Assembly (NCBI GenBank): GCA_002305015.1
Contig: DBPW01000003.1
Location: 1 to 63,364 of the forward strand
From: Bacteroidales bacterium UBA1410
Lineage (GTDB): Bacteria; Bacteroidota; Bacteroidia; Bacteroidales; Dysgonomonadaceae
Direction of reading: 5' to 3'
Length of the DNA: 63,364 nt
Position numbers and translations under genes: made by a program. The notes below the pieces were generated by a model, which did not search any database, was not told where the DNA came from, and was given only the letters and a program-made list of their open reading frames with translations. Shown here piece by piece: positions 56,249-63,364 of the stretch. The first letter of the stretch is position 1, and every line of letters begins with the position of its first letter.

Positions 56249-56659
56249 TTAACTAAAAATGGTAATTACCAGTCTGCGGCTGCCACCATAATTACGAAAT
56301 TCGCAAAAATAGATACCCTGCCACGTTCCAAGATTAAGCCGATGATTGGTAATGGGAATGGTAATTTCTGCACCAATCAGGGATGATTTTAAGTGAGCGG
56401 GAATGTCGTCACTCCCTTCATAAGTATGGATATAAAGCGGATCGTTTTCGGGAACCAGTTTATTCATAAATGTTTCGAAATCGGTACGCACCGAAGGATC
56501 TGCGTTTTCGTTTAACGTAATGCCGGCAGAAGTGTGTTTTACCAAAATATGAAGCAACCCCTTCTGAGGAAGAGGAGGCAAATGTTGTTCAATTAAAGAG
56601 GTTATCAAATGGCAACCTCTTCGAAAAGACGGTAAAGTAACTTCGAACTGCTCAATCAT
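56249..56659 (-). CDS. yjbQ: YjbQ family (UPF0047) secondary thiamine-phosphate synthase-type protein
   Basis: A 136-residue cytoplasmic protein of the YjbQ family. Weak thiamine-phosphate synthase activity has been reported for this family, but its physiological role is unsettled. The conserved core is HTSAGITLNENADPSVRTDF, followed by IPAHLKSSLIGAEITIPI and LGTWQGIYFCEFR. These contain the His, Asp and Trp-Gln-Gly features of the family. Length is standard. It lies 103 nt downstream of the pyruvate:ferredoxin oxidoreductase gene on the same strand. Confidence 0.9.
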   Translation of the reverse strand: MIEQFEVTLPSFRRGCHLITSLIEQHLPPLPQKGLLHILVKHTSAGITLNENADPSVRTDFETFMNKLVPENDPLYIHTYEGSDDIPAHLKSSLIGAEITIPITNHRLNLGTWQGIYFCEFRNYGGSRRLVITIFS

Positions 56660-56762
56660 CCGTCACGATTCATTAAAAAAACCGGTGATGTTTTCTTTCT
56701 CATTGCGCTGTTTCGCCGAAGCTACACGTTGCAATGAGAAAGACATCAAAACACCAACTGAT

Positions 56763-59700
56763 TTATTCATCAACTTCTGAAGCGCCGGAAACTTGTTCTT
56801 TATCTCCGGAAGAAGAGTAATCGACCTCAGCCATACGTTTGTAGGTACGATAACGCCACATGGCATTCTCTTTTGCTGCCTCAAAAAGTTTCTTGGCTTC
56901 CGCAGGGAAAGTCTTTTCCAACGAAGTATAACGAACTTCACGGTGAAGGAAATCATCAAACTTGCTCCAGTCCGGTTCTTTACTGTCAAGTATAAACGGA
57001 TTCTTTCCCTCTGCCTCAAGCTGAGGATTATACCGCCACAAATGCCAATATCCGCATTCTACCGCAGCTTTTTCTTCGGCTTGTGAAAATCCCATTCCAC
57101 CTTTCAAACCATGACTGATACAAGGCGAATAAGCAATAATAAGCGATGGTCCGTTATACGCTTCTGCTTCTTTCAATACCTTAAGAAAATGACTCTTATT
57201 GGCTCCCATAGCTACCTGCGCAACGTACACATAACCATAAGTGGCCGCAATCATGCCTAAATCTTTCTTACGTACGCGTTTGCCCGCCGCAGCAAATTTT
57301 GCCACTGCAGCAATGGGAGTCGATTTGGAGGATTGCCCCCCGGTATTGGAATATACTTCGGTATCCAACACCAGGATATTGATATCCTGCCCCATAGCCA
57401 ATACATGATCAAGCCCGCCGAAACCGATGTCGTATGCCCAACCGTCACCTCCGAAAGCCCAAATAGAGCGTTTGATGAGATAACGTTCCAGCGAAAGAAT
57501 TTCAGCCGCAACAGGACTTGCATTCTTTTTTAACAACGGGATCAATTGGGCTGTGATCTCTTTCGATTTGTCGCCGTCGTTCTTGTTTTCTATCCATTCC
57601 CGAAACAACGCTTTTTCTTCATCGGAAAAATCGTTGGTTTCGAGGCCTTTTTTCATCAGCTGTTCGATACGGTTACGCATGACTGAATTTGCCAACACAA
57701 AACCAAATCCGAACTCTGCATTGTCTTCAAACAACGAGTTGGCCCATGTAGGTCCTCTACCCTCATCATTAACGGTATAAGGGGTCGATGGAGCAGATGC
57801 TCCATAAATGGAAGAACAACCCGTTGCATTGGCTATCATCATCCGATCGCCATACAACTGGGTAATTAACTTAATATAAGGAGTCTCGCCACAACCTGCA
57901 CACGCACCCGAAAATTCAAACAAAGGCTGAGCAAATTGCGAATTCTTCACGTTGAGCTTCACATCAACCAAATGTGCCTTGTTGGTCACATTTTTCATCA
58001 TATAATCCCAATTCTTCTGATTTTCGTATTGGGTGGTGATGGGTTCCATCGTAAGCGCTTTCTGCCCTTTTTTACCCGGACAAATATCGGCACAATTGCC
58101 GCAACCCAAACAGTCGAGCACATCTACCTGAATGCGGAAACCCATTCCGGCAAATTGTCTGCCTTGCGCTTTCAATATTTCCACATTCTCGCCCAATCCT
58201 TTTTGTTCGTTTTCATCGAGCACAAAAGGACGGATGGTTGCATGAGGACACACATAAGCACATTCGTTACACTGGATACAGTTTTCGGGGTTCCATTGCG
58301 GAACAAAAACAGCCACACCCCGTTTTTCGTAAGCAGCCGTACCCGGTTCCCAACTTCCATCTTCACGACCTTTGAATACCGATACCGGTAAATCATAGCC
58401 GCGTTGGGCATTCATGGGTCGAACAATTTTCCGAATAAATTCGGGGGCATCATCAGGCATCTCCTCAACAACTTCAATTGTAGCCCATTCGGCAGGAATT
58501 TCCACTTTTTCCACTTCCCCGCCTCTATCTACCGCGGCAAAGTTCATTTTCACAACATCCTCTCCCTTTCTCCCGTAGGTCTTCACGATGAATTTTTTCA
58601 TCTGTTCTACAGCCAGATCATAAGGAATGACATTGGATATCTTGAAAAATGCCGATTGAAGAATGGTATTGGTGCGATTGCCCAAACCAATTTCATCGGC
58701 AATCTTGGTAGCATTGATGATGTAAAAGTTAATGTGCTTTTGAGCAAAATACTTTTTGATATGATCAGGAAGATGGTTACCAACCTCCTCCTTGCTCCAC
58801 AACGAATTCAACAAGAACGTTCCGCCCTCTTTCAATCCGCGGGTTACATCATAAAGAGTAAGGTAAGCGGGAACATGACACGCCACAAAATTGGGCGTAT
58901 TTACCAGATAAGTAGAGCGGATGGGTTTATCCCCAAATCGCAGGTGAGAACTGGTAAACCCTCCCGATTTTTTGGAATCGTAAGCAAAATAGGCTTGAAC
59001 ATATTTATCGGTATTCTCACCGATAATTTTAATGGTATTCTTATTTGCTCCTACGGTTCCATCAGATCCGATTCCGTAAAATTTAGCCTCGTAAATGGTT
59101 TCATCCATCGAAACTTCTTCTCTCACAGGAAGCGATTTAAATGTCACATCATCCACAATTCCGATGGTGAAATCGTTTTTCGGCATTTTCATCGCTAAAT
59201 TTTCGAATACCGAAAGAATCTGTCCCGGCGTGGTATCTTTTGACGAAAGTCCATAAATACCTCCCACAATTTCCGGAGCATCTTCTTTTCCGTAAAAACA
59301 ATCCTTTACATCCATATAGAGCGGCTGACCCAGCGCTCCCGGTTCCTTAGTGCGATCGAGCACGGCAATGCGTTTTGCAGTCTTAGGCACAACCGAAAGG
59401 AAGGCTTCAGCTTTGAAAGGACGATACAGATGAACAGCAACAACACCCACTTTTTCGCCTTTGGCACAGAGGTGATCCACTACTTCACGAATGGTTTCCG
59501 TAACCGAACCCATAGCAATGATCACCCTATCGGCTTCGGGATCTCCGTAATAATCGAATAATCCGTATTTGCGACCGGTTACTTCAGCCAATTTACCCAA
59601 ATATTTCTCTACAATATCGGGTACAGCCTCATAAAACGGATTGGCTGCCTCGCGCGTCTGAAAATAAATATCGTCATTTTGAGCCGTACCGCGGATAACC

Positions 59701-60344
59701 GGAGCATCAGGCCCCATTGCCCGCTTGCGGAAAGCATCCAAGGCTTCGTAATTGATCAACGGTGCCAAATCATCGTTGGTTAAGGCTTCGATTTTCTGTA
59801 TCTCATGAGATGTTCGGAAACCATCGAAAAAATGAACGAAGGGAATGCGGCTTTCAATGGCAGCCAAATGAGCCACGGCTGCCAAATCCATCACTTCCTG
59901 CACCGACCCGGTAGCAAAAAGAGCAAAACCGGTAGATCTTGCAGCCATCACATCCTGATGATCGCCAAAAATGGACAAAGCCTGAGCAGCAATGGCACGT
60001 GCCGATACATGGAATACGCCGGGCAACAATTCCCCGGCTATTTTATACATGTTGGGTATCATCAACAACAGTCCCTGAGATGCAGTAAATGTGGTTGTCA
60101 ACACGCCTGACTGCAATGACCCGTGAACTGCTCCGGCAGCACCTGCTTCCGATTGCATTTCCTGCACCAAAACAGGTTGTCCGAAGATGTTCTTCCGTCC
60201 TGCAGCAGCCCATTCATCCACATACTCAGCCATTGTTGACGAAGGCGTGATAGGATATATCGCAGCCACTTCGCTAAACATGTATGCGATGTGCGCTGCC
60301 GCCTGATTTCCATCACAAGTCAAATAGTTTTTTTCTTTAGCCAT
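56763..60344 (-). CDS. nifJ: Pyruvate:ferredoxin (flavodoxin) oxidoreductase
   Basis: This homodimeric anaerobic enzyme oxidises pyruvate to acetyl-CoA and CO2 and reduces ferredoxin. The 1193-residue single chain has all domains: the N-terminal pyrimidine-binding domain (AAIYPITPSSTMAEYVDEW), transketolase-C-like and gamma domains, and two ferredoxin-type clusters. Those clusters are Cys689/692/695/699 (CIQCNECAYVCP) and Cys745/748/751/755 (CLGCGNCADICP). The C-terminal TPP domain has CAGCGET (Cys815, Cys818), ATGCSSIYG (Cys843) and GDGWAYDIGFGG. It indicates fermentative or strictly anaerobic life and would receive the pyruvate produced by eda. Confidence 0.97.
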   Translation of the reverse strand: MAKEKNYLTCDGNQAAAHIAYMFSEVAAIYPITPSSTMAEYVDEWAAAGRKNIFGQPVLVQEMQSEAGAAGAVHGSLQSGVLTTTFTASQGLLLMIPNMYKIAGELLPGVFHVSARAIAAQALSIFGDHQDVMAARSTGFALFATGSVQEVMDLAAVAHLAAIESRIPFVHFFDGFRTSHEIQKIEALTNDDLAPLINYEALDAFRKRAMGPDAPVIRGTAQNDDIYFQTREAANPFYEAVPDIVEKYLGKLAEVTGRKYGLFDYYGDPEADRVIIAMGSVTETIREVVDHLCAKGEKVGVVAVHLYRPFKAEAFLSVVPKTAKRIAVLDRTKEPGALGQPLYMDVKDCFYGKEDAPEIVGGIYGLSSKDTTPGQILSVFENLAMKMPKNDFTIGIVDDVTFKSLPVREEVSMDETIYEAKFYGIGSDGTVGANKNTIKIIGENTDKYVQAYFAYDSKKSGGFTSSHLRFGDKPIRSTYLVNTPNFVACHVPAYLTLYDVTRGLKEGGTFLLNSLWSKEEVGNHLPDHIKKYFAQKHINFYIINATKIADEIGLGNRTNTILQSAFFKISNVIPYDLAVEQMKKFIVKTYGRKGEDVVKMNFAAVDRGGEVEKVEIPAEWATIEVVEEMPDDAPEFIRKIVRPMNAQRGYDLPVSVFKGREDGSWEPGTAAYEKRGVAVFVPQWNPENCIQCNECAYVCPHATIRPFVLDENEQKGLGENVEILKAQGRQFAGMGFRIQVDVLDCLGCGNCADICPGKKGQKALTMEPITTQYENQKNWDYMMKNVTNKAHLVDVKLNVKNSQFAQPLFEFSGACAGCGETPYIKLITQLYGDRMMIANATGCSSIYGASAPSTPYTVNDEGRGPTWANSLFEDNAEFGFGFVLANSVMRNRIEQLMKKGLETNDFSDEEKALFREWIENKNDGDKSKEITAQLIPLLKKNASPVAAEILSLERYLIKRSIWAFGGDGWAYDIGFGGLDHVLAMGQDINILVLDTEVYSNTGGQSSKSTPIAAVAKFAAAGKRVRKKDLGMIAATYGYVYVAQVAMGANKSHFLKVLKEAEAYNGPSLIIAYSPCISHGLKGGMGFSQAEEKAAVECGYWHLWRYNPQLEAEGKNPFILDSKEPDWSKFDDFLHREVRYTSLEKTFPAEAKKLFEAAKENAMWRYRTYKRMAEVDYSSSGDKEQVSGASEVDE

Positions 60345-60435
60345 AATAGGATAATCGTATTTTTAAATGTTAATTTGAATGCTCCCTATTTTAATCAAAA
60401 TAGAATAGCTACCAAAAAGCCATACGAAAGTATTA

Positions 60436-60443
60436 CAAAAATA
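60436..60443 (-). promoter_or_regulatory. Predicted -7 element of the pyruvate:ferredoxin oxidoreductase gene (TATTTTTG)
   Basis: The minus strand reads TATTTTTG, a full TAnnTTTG match, with a leader of about 85 nt. The rest of the 314-bp spacer (60345-60658) is AT-rich. An imperfect TATTTTTA at 60593-60600 could serve the trehalose gene, and nothing else was recognised. Confidence 0.5.
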
Positions 60444-60658
60444 TGAAAGTACAAACAAATCTTTCAATTTTATATTTTGAATACACGCTCTCACAGTTTT
60501 CAACATGCGGATAACTAAAGAATTGGGTATTACACCAAAAGATGCACATAAAAATTTTCAATTTGTTAAATTATAATAAATAATAATCATTTTATTTTTA
60601 CGCGTTGTTATAAAGTAACATCTCCGAAGACAAAGGAGACAAATACCATCAATAGAAG

Positions 60659-62830
60659 ATGAAAATAATAATTATTGCAAACAGACTACCTGTAAAAATC
60701 GAAAAAAAGAACAATAGGCTTTGCATAAGCCGAAGCGAGGGCGGATTGTCAACCGGGATGGGATCGTTGGAACTGCCTGTGGAAAAACATTGGATCGGAT
60801 GGCCCGGAATATATACCGATAATAACGAAGAAAAAGAAAAAATCACCAAAAAACTGAAAAAATTCAACTATCACCCCGTTTTTCTGTCGGCCGAACAAAT
60901 CGAAAATTATTATGAAGGATACAGCAATAGTATTATCTGGCCGCTATGTCACTATTTTTATTCTTTTGTTCAATACAAAACCAAATTTTGGGAGACGTAT
61001 CAAGAGGTAAATATGCAGTTTTGTGAAACAGCGCTTCCTTTTATCGAAGATGACGACCTCGTCTGGATACACGATTATCATCTGATGCTGCTGCCCAAAA
61101 TGATTCGGAATATCCGGCCGACAGTCAACATCGGCTACTTCCATCATATCCCGTTTCCTCCGTACGAACTTTTTCGCGTGCTCCCCGAAAGAGAAGAGCT
61201 ACTCAACGGCTTGTTGGGTGCCGACCTTATCGGGTTTCATATCCACGATTACATGCGACACTTCCTCAGTGCCATTTACCGGGTACTCGACCTGAATTGC
61301 CAACTCGACGAAATTTATCTCGAAGACCGTATTGTTCACGTCGATGCTTTCCCGATGGGGATCAACTATGAACAATACCACCATGCTTCGTCACTCCCTG
61401 CTGTACAAAAGAAAATAAATAAACTAAAACAAAAACTCGGCAGACAATCCATCATCCTTTCCGTTGACCGCCTCGATTACAGCAAGGGTATCTTACACCG
61501 CTTAAATGGCTTTGCTTTATTTCTAAAGAATCATCCGGAATATCACGAGAAAGTGTCGCTTATGATGATTGTGGTGCCCTCACGCAGTACAGTAAACAAA
61601 TATGCCGATCTAAAAACCGAGATCGATCAGTTGATCGGAAAAATCAACGGCCTCTACTCCAAACCGGGCTGGACACCTATTCACTATTTTTATCGGAGTT
61701 TTGAGTTTAATGAACTCATAGCCATGTATAACCTTGCCAAAATCGCCTTGGTGACGCCGCTGCGTGACGGCATGAATTTGGTAGCAAAAGAATATCTCGC
61801 TACAAAAAGCGAAGAAAATCCGGGCGTACTTATTCTCAGCGAAATGGCAGGAGCCGCCGCTGAACTCTCGGAGGCCATTATTATTAATCCGAATAATATA
61901 AAAGACATAGAAAAAGCTATTTTACAAGCCCTTTCCATGAAGGAGGAAGAAAAAAAAGAACGGTTGGGAAAAATGCAAAAACGCATTTCAAAGCAAAACG
62001 TAAAAAAATGGGCAAACGATTTTATCGATGAAATGCAATTCATTAAACGACAAAACCGTGAAATATTGACCAAAATAATCGAAAAAGAACAGTTCGACCA
62101 AATTAAAAACAGGTACGACCACGCTTCATCGCGCTTGTTATTGCTCGATTACGACGGTACGTTGGCCCCTTTTACAAAAAATCCCGAAGATGCCGCTCCT
62201 TCGGCACAATTGCGCGATTTGTTGAACCGGATCAAAGAAGATAAAAGGAATACGGTTGTTATCAACAGCGGTCGAAATTATCAAATTCTTGATCAATGGT
62301 TTAAAGACTTAGATATCGATCTTACCGCAGAACATGGGGCTTTTTATAGAGAAAACGGCGTATGGCACGAAAATTATAAAAAAATAGAAAAATGGGACGA
62401 TGAAATCATGAATATTCTCCTTCATGCCATAGAAAAAACCCCGCGTTCTTCACTCGAAATCAAAAATACATCCCTAGTATGGCACTATCGTAAAGTGGAT
62501 GCTTGGTTGGCGGAACTTCGAGAAAAACAACTCATGAACGCCTTAATTGAGCCATGCTCGAGACTGAATTTACAAATTGTTCCCGGGAACAAAATCCTGG
62601 AAATAAAACCGGCAACATTCAATAAAGGAACAGAAGTAAAACGCCGTCTTGCCCAAAAAAATTACGATTTTGTTATGGCTATCGGCGATGATACTACCGA
62701 CGAAGATATGTTTCGCGCACTTCCGCAACATGGCATCAGCATTAAAGTGGGCAATTTTTCCCCCACCGCCAAATACAGAATTCCCTTACAATCAAAAGTC
62801 ATTCCTTTTTTGGAAAAACTCATTTCGTAA
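60659..62830 (+). CDS. Fused trehalose-6-phosphate synthase/phosphatase
   Basis: One 723-residue chain carries both steps of trehalose synthesis from UDP-glucose and glucose-6-phosphate. The N-terminal GT20 (OtsA-type) domain covers about residues 1-470, with VWIHDYHLMLLPKMIR, IPFPPYELFRVLP, SVDRLDYSKGILHR and VTPLRDGMNLVAKEY. The C-terminal HAD phosphatase (OtsB-type) begins near 490 with LLLLDYDGTLAPF (Asp497 nucleophile, Asp499), and later has INSGR and AIGDDTTDEDMF. An AAAGGAGA site lies about 20 nt before the ATG. Trehalose would serve as compatible solute or reserve. A GH15 gene converges on it. Confidence 0.95.
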   Translation: MKIIIIANRLPVKIEKKNNRLCISRSEGGLSTGMGSLELPVEKHWIGWPGIYTDNNEEKEKITKKLKKFNYHPVFLSAEQIENYYEGYSNSIIWPLCHYFYSFVQYKTKFWETYQEVNMQFCETALPFIEDDDLVWIHDYHLMLLPKMIRNIRPTVNIGYFHHIPFPPYELFRVLPEREELLNGLLGADLIGFHIHDYMRHFLSAIYRVLDLNCQLDEIYLEDRIVHVDAFPMGINYEQYHHASSLPAVQKKINKLKQKLGRQSIILSVDRLDYSKGILHRLNGFALFLKNHPEYHEKVSLMMIVVPSRSTVNKYADLKTEIDQLIGKINGLYSKPGWTPIHYFYRSFEFNELIAMYNLAKIALVTPLRDGMNLVAKEYLATKSEENPGVLILSEMAGAAAELSEAIIINPNNIKDIEKAILQALSMKEEEKKERLGKMQKRISKQNVKKWANDFIDEMQFIKRQNREILTKIIEKEQFDQIKNRYDHASSRLLLLDYDGTLAPFTKNPEDAAPSAQLRDLLNRIKEDKRNTVVINSGRNYQILDQWFKDLDIDLTAEHGAFYRENGVWHENYKKIEKWDDEIMNILLHAIEKTPRSSLEIKNTSLVWHYRKVDAWLAELREKQLMNALIEPCSRLNLQIVPGNKILEIKPATFNKGTEVKRRLAQKNYDFVMAIGDDTTDEDMFRALPQHGISIKVGNFSPTAKYRIPLQSKVIPFLEKLIS

Positions 62831-62850
62831 ACTATAAAAACATCATAAAC

Positions 62851-62934
62851 ATGATCGAATTTATTAATGAAAAATTCCCCGGTTCTTTTGCAAAACTAAA
62901 TATCGAACCATCCCTCTTTGGCAAAAGCGATTAA
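62851..62934 (+). CDS. 27-codon ORF between the trehalose and GH15 genes
   Basis: An ATG-initiated frame reads MIEFINEKFPGSF... and stops at 62934, overlapping the last codon of the converging GH15 gene by its stop. It starts 21 nt past the trehalose gene and has no clear ribosome binding site. It may be a small peptide gene, the remnant of a lost downstream gene, or chance. I do not recognise it. Confidence 0.25.
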   Translation: MIEFINEKFPGSFAKLNIEPSLFGKSD

Positions 62935-63364
62935 GGACGGATAAACTTCGACAAAACCTGTTCTTCGGAAAAGAGTGTGGCAGCATTTATAAAGGCAAGA
63001 TGGGAATAGGCCTGTGGAAAATTTCCCAACAAACGTTTGGTTTCGAAATCAAAATCTTCGCTATATAGACCAACATGATTGGCATAAGTAACGATCGATT
63101 CAAACATCCGTTTGGCTTCTTCTTTTTCCCCAATTGCATACAAGGCTTGAATCAGCCAAAAATTGCATACCGTAAATGAAGAAGTTGGCACACCAAAATC
63201 GTCTGCCGTTTTGTATCTATACATTAATCCTTCGTGTAAAAGATTTTCTTTGATTGCTTTTACGGTTTTCACGTATCGATCATCATCAGCAGCAATAAAA
63301 CCATAAAATTCCATCAGTAAAAGAGAAGAATCGAAATCCGTATTTTCATACGTAAATTGTTTAT
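62931..63364 (-). CDS. GH15-family glucoamylase/trehalase-like protein, C-terminal part
   Basis: The 3' end of a larger gene that enters from beyond the right edge. The open frame continues past the internal ATG at 63314 to the window end as KQFTYENTDFDSSLLLMEFY. The visible 144 residues contain the GH15 (alpha/alpha)6 pieces SSFTVCNFWLIQALYAIGEKEEA, ANHVGLYSEDFDFETKRLLGNFPQAYSHLAFINAA and the end VLSKFIRP. The Glu in LYSEDFD is the usual catalytic base region of GH15 enzymes. Such proteins hydrolyse alpha-glucosides, including trehalose in some lineages, which fits the neighbouring trehalose gene. The missing N-terminus prevents a firmer call. Confidence 0.85.
   Translation of the reverse strand, partial: KQFTYENTDFDSSLLLMEFYGFIAADDDRYVKTVKAIKENLLHEGLMYRYKTADDFGVPTSSFTVCNFWLIQALYAIGEKEEAKRMFESIVTYANHVGLYSEDFDFETKRLLGNFPQAYSHLAFINAATLFSEEQVLSKFIRP

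Noticed and set aside
56663..57019. Minus-strand 118-codon ORF near yjbQ
   Set aside because: It overlaps the 3' end of the pyruvate:ferredoxin oxidoreductase gene in another frame, with arginine- and lysine-rich sequence typical of a shadow.
58404..59198. Plus-strand 264-codon ORF inside the pyruvate:ferredoxin oxidoreductase gene
   Set aside because: It lies antisense to a well-conserved gene and has no recognisable domain.
1..63364. tRNA, rRNA, CRISPR or intact insertion sequence
   Set aside because: No cloverleaf, ribosomal or regularly spaced repeat pattern was found in the spacers, and no complete transposase with terminal repeats.

Overview
The window comes from a member of the Bacteroidota, most likely an anaerobic Bacteroidales lineage; a Dysgonomonadaceae-like host is my inference, not shown. 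Direct support is a SusC/SusD pair with an ECF sigma factor and FecR-type anti-sigma factor, a TamB/TamL pair, a DUF2027-Smr protein, pyruvate:ferredoxin oxidoreductase, and repeated TAnnTTTG promoter elements of the Bacteroidota type. Cobalamin is needed by two enzymes here, the class II ribonucleotide reductase NrdJ and the methionine synthase MetH.

Layout. Positions 1-5055: nrdJ (minus) and speA (plus) diverge from a 517-bp spacer. Positions 5152-11201: a tight minus-strand operon kduI-kduD-DUF4861 lipoprotein-kdgK-eda-hexuronate MFS transporter. It takes unsaturated uronates, the products of polysaccharide lyases, to pyruvate and glyceraldehyde-3-phosphate. A perfect 16-bp palindrome sits just upstream of its -7 element. 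Positions 11427-19498: tamL, tamB and queA (minus), an envelope biogenesis and tRNA modification block; tamB has no ordinary start codon. Positions 19635-21347: a DUF2027-Smr protein and a small lipoprotein (plus).

Positions 21373-47543 are a large minus-strand polysaccharide utilisation locus (PUL). In transcription order it holds an ECF sigma factor, a FecR anti-sigma factor, STN-SusC, SusD, an unclassified TIM-barrel hydrolase, a GH29-like lipoprotein broken by two homopolymer indels, a GH172 (DUF2961) enzyme, an (alpha/alpha)6-barrel-like protein, a DUF6067-like protein, a GH38-like protein and a GH36-like protein. A decayed transposase fragment follows, and then a serine-type sulfatase. 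Most of these enzymes do not match a well-characterised glycosidase family, so the target glycan is unknown. This is the most novel part of the window.

Positions 47820-63364 are core functions: pssA, a Yip1 membrane protein, smpB, a nucleoside-recognition (Gate) membrane protein, metH, threonine aldolase, a DUF2179-type membrane protein, yjbQ, a 1193-residue pyruvate:ferredoxin oxidoreductase, a fused trehalose-6-phosphate synthase/phosphatase, and the 3' part of a GH15 gene that runs off the right edge. I saw no tRNA, rRNA, CRISPR array or intact insertion sequence. Coordinates for short sites were read by eye.
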